Both the position numbers and the translations under genes were made by a program. A stretch of 8,074 nucleotides of DNA from Flavobacteriales bacterium UBA4011 (lineage in GTDB: Bacteria; Bacteroidota; Bacteroidia; Flavobacteriales_D; Crocinitomicaceae): assembly GCA_002384725.1 (NCBI GenBank), contig DGBF01000207.1:6155-14228 (forward strand). Reading direction: 5' to 3'. Positions within the stretch are counted from its first letter, which is position 1. Each line of letters begins with the position of its first letter. Below the pieces are notes generated by a model. The model had not been told where the DNA came from. It did no database searches and saw nothing but the letters and a program-made list of their open reading frames with translations. Positions 5,605 through 8,074 of the stretch are shown here, in pieces.

Positions 5605-6285
5605 ATGAATAAAAATGAATTAATTAAATTCATAGAATCGAGATTATCACCTGAAGTTTTCAAGGAATTAAAACTTGTAAAATTTTCCAAAGGAGACGTT
5701 ATTTTCTCTGAAAAATCTGCTAACAATGGTACTTACGCTATCCTATCAGGATTAGTCAAACAATTTGTTTTTGGTATAGAATGCCGAGAATCCATTTTTA
5801 AGTTTTGCGGGTTCGGTGATATATTAGGACATCGCTCATTATTTCTTGATAAAAATCACTTTGATAATGCTGTATGTCTATCAGATGTTGAAGTATTACA
5901 CCTACCAAGGGCGGCTAGTTTGCTGGCCATTAAAACGGATGAAACGTTAATGCATGAATTCATTCTCCGTATTAGTGAAGATTCTATGCAACAAATTTAT
6001 CACTCTCAATTATTGGGACAATATAATTTACAGCAACGTACAGCCTTTGGTCTGCTTTATTTATTATCGAAAAATGGAAATTCAGATTCCCGTGAGATTT
6101 TTATTGGACGCGATGATTTCTCTAACTACATTGGAGCAGAAAAAGAATCAGTGGTTCGTGTGATGTATTATTTTAAAGAAGAACATTTGATTGAGAGTTC
6201 TGGAAAACGAATTCGTATTCTTAAACCAGAAGTGCTGAAAAAAATTGCCGAAAAATCAATCATAAAAAAAGCGCCTCTAGCTTAG
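5605..6285 (+). CDS. Crp/Fnr-family transcriptional regulator
   Basis: 226 residues from the ATG at 5605. I prefer this start because it follows an A-rich run, as Bacteroidota starts usually do; the in-frame ATG at 5584 (233 residues) follows a T-run. An N-terminal cyclic-nucleotide-binding-type beta barrel (about 15-120) contains KGDVIFSEKSANNGTYAILSG and the cassette FGDILGHRSLF (70-80). A dimer helix follows, then a winged helix-turn-helix at about 168-203 (IGRDDFSNYIGAEKESVVRV, then the LIESSGKRIRIL wing). The Arg-Ser/Thr pair that binds cyclic nucleotide phosphate in E. coli CRP is replaced near HFDNAV, so cAMP is an unlikely ligand. Three cysteines (60, 68, 91) are present, but not in the N-terminal FNR arrangement for an Fe-S cluster. 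It is probably a DNA-binding regulator with an unknown effector. Its last codons form part of the downstream terminator. Confidence 0.93.
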   Translation: MNKNELIKFIESRLSPEVFKELKLVKFSKGDVIFSEKSANNGTYAILSGLVKQFVFGIECRESIFKFCGFGDILGHRSLFLDKNHFDNAVCLSDVEVLHLPRAASLLAIKTDETLMHEFILRISEDSMQQIYHSQLLGQYNLQQRTAFGLLYLLSKNGNSDSREIFIGRDDFSNYIGAEKESVVRVMYYFKEEHLIESSGKRIRILKPEVLKKIAEKSIIKKAPLA

Positions 6286-6295
6286 AGACGCTTTT
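6264..6295. terminator. Bidirectional intrinsic terminator shared by the convergent Crp/Fnr and T9SS genes
   Basis: The arms AAAAGCGCCTCTA (6267-6279) and TAGAGACGCTTTT (6283-6295) enclose a 3-base loop (GCT). On the minus strand the 13-bp stem is complete with one G-T wobble and ends in seven T (6270-6264), so it is strongest for the T9SS protein gene. On the plus strand there is one C-A mismatch and four T. The Crp/Fnr stop codon TAG (6283-6285) opens the second arm, and the last codons of that gene make up the first arm. Confidence 0.88.
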
Positions 6296-6313
6296 ATATC
6301 TATTTCTTATATA

Positions 6314-8074
6314 TTACTGAAGAATGATCTTCTGCGTTCGCTGAAAGCTTTCACCACCAACAACAACAATGTAGGTGCCTTTTGGTAATGAACTAATCTC
6401 CCAAGATACGTTCAACGCTTGGTTGTCAATTTTTTGATTCGTTACTCGAATTGTTCTTCCGGACATTTCCAACAATTCAACTCGTAATTCATCTGTAAAC
6501 TGAACACCTTCCATCTCAACCTTCAGTTGATTTTGATTTTGGTACGCTACCATTTCTAAAGAATTAATACTCGTTTGAGGGTTACTCACTGTTGCAAACA
6601 AATCGAAAGAGAAAATTCTCGTTTTTCTTGAACCACCAGCTCCTAAATATTCACCAGTATACCAAAATGTTTGACCATTTGGATCCAAACTCATTTGCGC
6701 ATAATCACCAAATCGATTACCTCCAGATTGGAAGCCAGTTCCATCGATAGCGATAAATTCTTCTACACCCATTTCTCCCGGGTTATTCCAAGGGAAACGA
6801 CCTGTGTACGCCAAACTTGCATAACGGTCCGGTCCCGCAATAGAGAATCCTAAACCGATAATTCCATTCATATCCATAGCGATACTTCCCATCCAACGGT
6901 TGTCATTGCCAGCTGGAGAATATGTTCCTTCTTGAAAAATAGAGAACTGCGCTGTTGCTTCATCTTGTCTTAATTCATACCATCGTATCCCAGCTCTGTT
7001 ATTGTTGTTTACATCAACAGGCATGTTTAACATAACCGTATTATATGCTCCCCAACGAATGTATTGTGCTCTGTAATTAAAGACGGAAGCGATTGCATCT
7101 AATTTCTGAGAAGTTCCTTTTTGTTCAATATCATTCCAACTGTTTGTAAAGACAGAATTGAATGATGCAGGGTATAGCGTCTGATGAGTTGTAATTGAAC
7201 TGTTGCTAGGTGTATTCCAATCGACGCTGAATTTCAAGATCTTGATCACATCTGTAGAAACCCCATTCCACAGGTTATCTTGGAAGTAAAACATGTAATT
7301 TGGGGTTCCAACTGGCGGTAGAGCTCCATCGGCATCGGCAGGTAAGACACTTTTAAAACCGTATTGTGTTGAAAAACCTGGCAGCGTCAGTGCAATCATA
7401 TTTGCTGTTGGATTTCCAGCCAACATAGCATTTCTATCGAATGCTACTGCATTTTGATTACTTGAATTTGCTGTCATGTAATATGCATCTGACCAAACTG
7501 AATATTTCGGATAATCAGGAAAACTTGATAAGCTGTATGAGTAGGTATTATAAGAACCCGTTGGATCTGGCGTCGCTGAAACTGCAAAAAGAATTTCATT
7601 ACTACCAATTTGGAATTGTGTGACCACAAAACGATCCGCGTGTCTATCATACATTACAATTGGATCACCGTCACTTGAACTACCTGTCCAAAGTGAAGAT
7701 AAAGGCATAGCACTAGACATTGGAGTGCCCGTTTTACTATATACTCTCCAAGAAGAATTGACAGCTTGTACGTAATGATTTGGCCCTACAGCTCCTGATG
7801 GATCCGGTGGAAAAGCACCATTCATTCCGTTAAAGTTAACAAGTGGAGCTTTATTTGGAGATGTTCCGTATGTTTCTTGCAAAGCGCCATCATACTCAAT
7901 TGCATTGATATCTTTTGCCTCTGGACGCTTGCGATTTTCTTTCACAGCACCTTCTTTGGCAGCAATATTTGAAAAATCAACAGGATCTCCCACCCATTCA
8001 CTGATAGGAGCTGTTTTCCCTAAAAATGTTCCTTGTGTATATTCAACTTTGGTTTCCGCTTGTGTTTGTCCGTA
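6314..8074 (-). CDS. T9SS-exported secreted protein with type A C-terminal sorting domain (partial, N-terminus beyond window)
   Basis: 586 residues are visible. The frame stays open to the right edge (first residues YGQTQAETKVEYTQGTFLGK), so the real start and signal peptide lie past 8074; the in-frame GTG at 7993 is internal. Motifs of a widespread secreted family of unknown function are NGAFPPDPSGAVGPNHYVQ (85-103), DGDPIVMYDRHADRFV (135-150), SSFPDYPKYSVWSDAYYMT (183-201), GIRWYELR (362-369), RWMGSIAMDMNGIIGLGFS (393-411), RFGDYAQMSLDP (454-465) and FWYTGEY (470-476). The array of repeated Trp/Asp/Gly motifs suggests a beta-propeller-like fold (inference). The last 80 or so residues, with LRVELLEMSGRTIRV and LPKGTYIVVV before a closing KIILQ, form the T9SS type A sorting domain, recognised for outer-membrane export and removed on the surface. 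Destination: cell surface or medium. No enzymatic residues are recognised. Confidence 0.9.
   Translation of the reverse strand, partial: YGQTQAETKVEYTQGTFLGKTAPISEWVGDPVDFSNIAAKEGAVKENRKRPEAKDINAIEYDGALQETYGTSPNKAPLVNFNGMNGAFPPDPSGAVGPNHYVQAVNSSWRVYSKTGTPMSSAMPLSSLWTGSSSDGDPIVMYDRHADRFVVTQFQIGSNEILFAVSATPDPTGSYNTYSYSLSSFPDYPKYSVWSDAYYMTANSSNQNAVAFDRNAMLAGNPTANMIALTLPGFSTQYGFKSVLPADADGALPPVGTPNYMFYFQDNLWNGVSTDVIKILKFSVDWNTPSNSSITTHQTLYPASFNSVFTNSWNDIEQKGTSQKLDAIASVFNYRAQYIRWGAYNTVMLNMPVDVNNNNRAGIRWYELRQDEATAQFSIFQEGTYSPAGNDNRWMGSIAMDMNGIIGLGFSIAGPDRYASLAYTGRFPWNNPGEMGVEEFIAIDGTGFQSGGNRFGDYAQMSLDPNGQTFWYTGEYLGAGGSRKTRIFSFDLFATVSNPQTSINSLEMVAYQNQNQLKVEMEGVQFTDELRVELLEMSGRTIRVTNQKIDNQALNVSWEISSLPKGTYIVVVGGESFQRTQKIILQ

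Noticed and set aside
7991..7993. GTG at 7993 as start of the T9SS protein
   Set aside because: The frame continues open for 27 more codons to the window edge with normal protein sequence, and a start here would leave no signal peptide. The gene is simply truncated by the window.

Overview
The window looks like a chromosomal stretch of a low-GC Bacteroidota bacterium, probably Flavobacteriales of the Fluviicola/Crocinitomix type. The family placement is inference. Bacteroidota is well supported by a type IX secretion (T9SS) C-terminal sorting domain, type B ribosomal protein L31, promoters of the TAnnTTTG class, A-rich rather than Shine-Dalgarno start regions, a choice-of-anchor-Q type beta-helix lipoprotein and a TonB-like C-terminal domain of the Bacteroidota form. 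No mobile element, CRISPR array, tRNA or rRNA gene is visible. Layout: positions 1-3578 hold a tightly packed three-gene minus-strand cluster. It reads (in transcription order) a secreted helical/WG-repeat protein, a membrane-anchored protein with a TonB-like C-terminal domain, and an AAC(3)-family N-acetyltransferase cut by the window's left edge. The first two genes share one base (TAATG) and the next gap is 4 bp, so this is almost certainly one operon. Upstream on the same strand is rpmE (L31 type B), with its own promoter and a strong intrinsic terminator that separates it from the operon. Divergent from rpmE is a plus-strand gene for a beta-helix lipoprotein (4074-5471). It is followed by a Crp/Fnr-like regulator (5605-6285). 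A converging minus-strand gene for a large T9SS-exported protein (6314 to beyond 8074) shares a bidirectional terminator with the regulator. Theme: apart from rpmE and the regulator, most genes encode envelope or exported proteins. The TonB-like protein would span the inner membrane into the periplasm, the WG-repeat protein is secreted to the periplasm or beyond, the beta-helix protein is lipid-anchored, and the T9SS protein goes to the surface or medium. The acetyltransferase is expected to be cytosolic and carries an N-terminal extension that may point to surface-polysaccharide work. No functional link between these units beyond the three-gene operon can be shown from sequence. I see no clear new defence or mobile system. 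The points most worth a second look are the WG/TonB-like/AAC(3) operon, the CPSC motif in L31 type B, and two promoters so close to their start codons that the mRNAs should be leaderless or nearly so.
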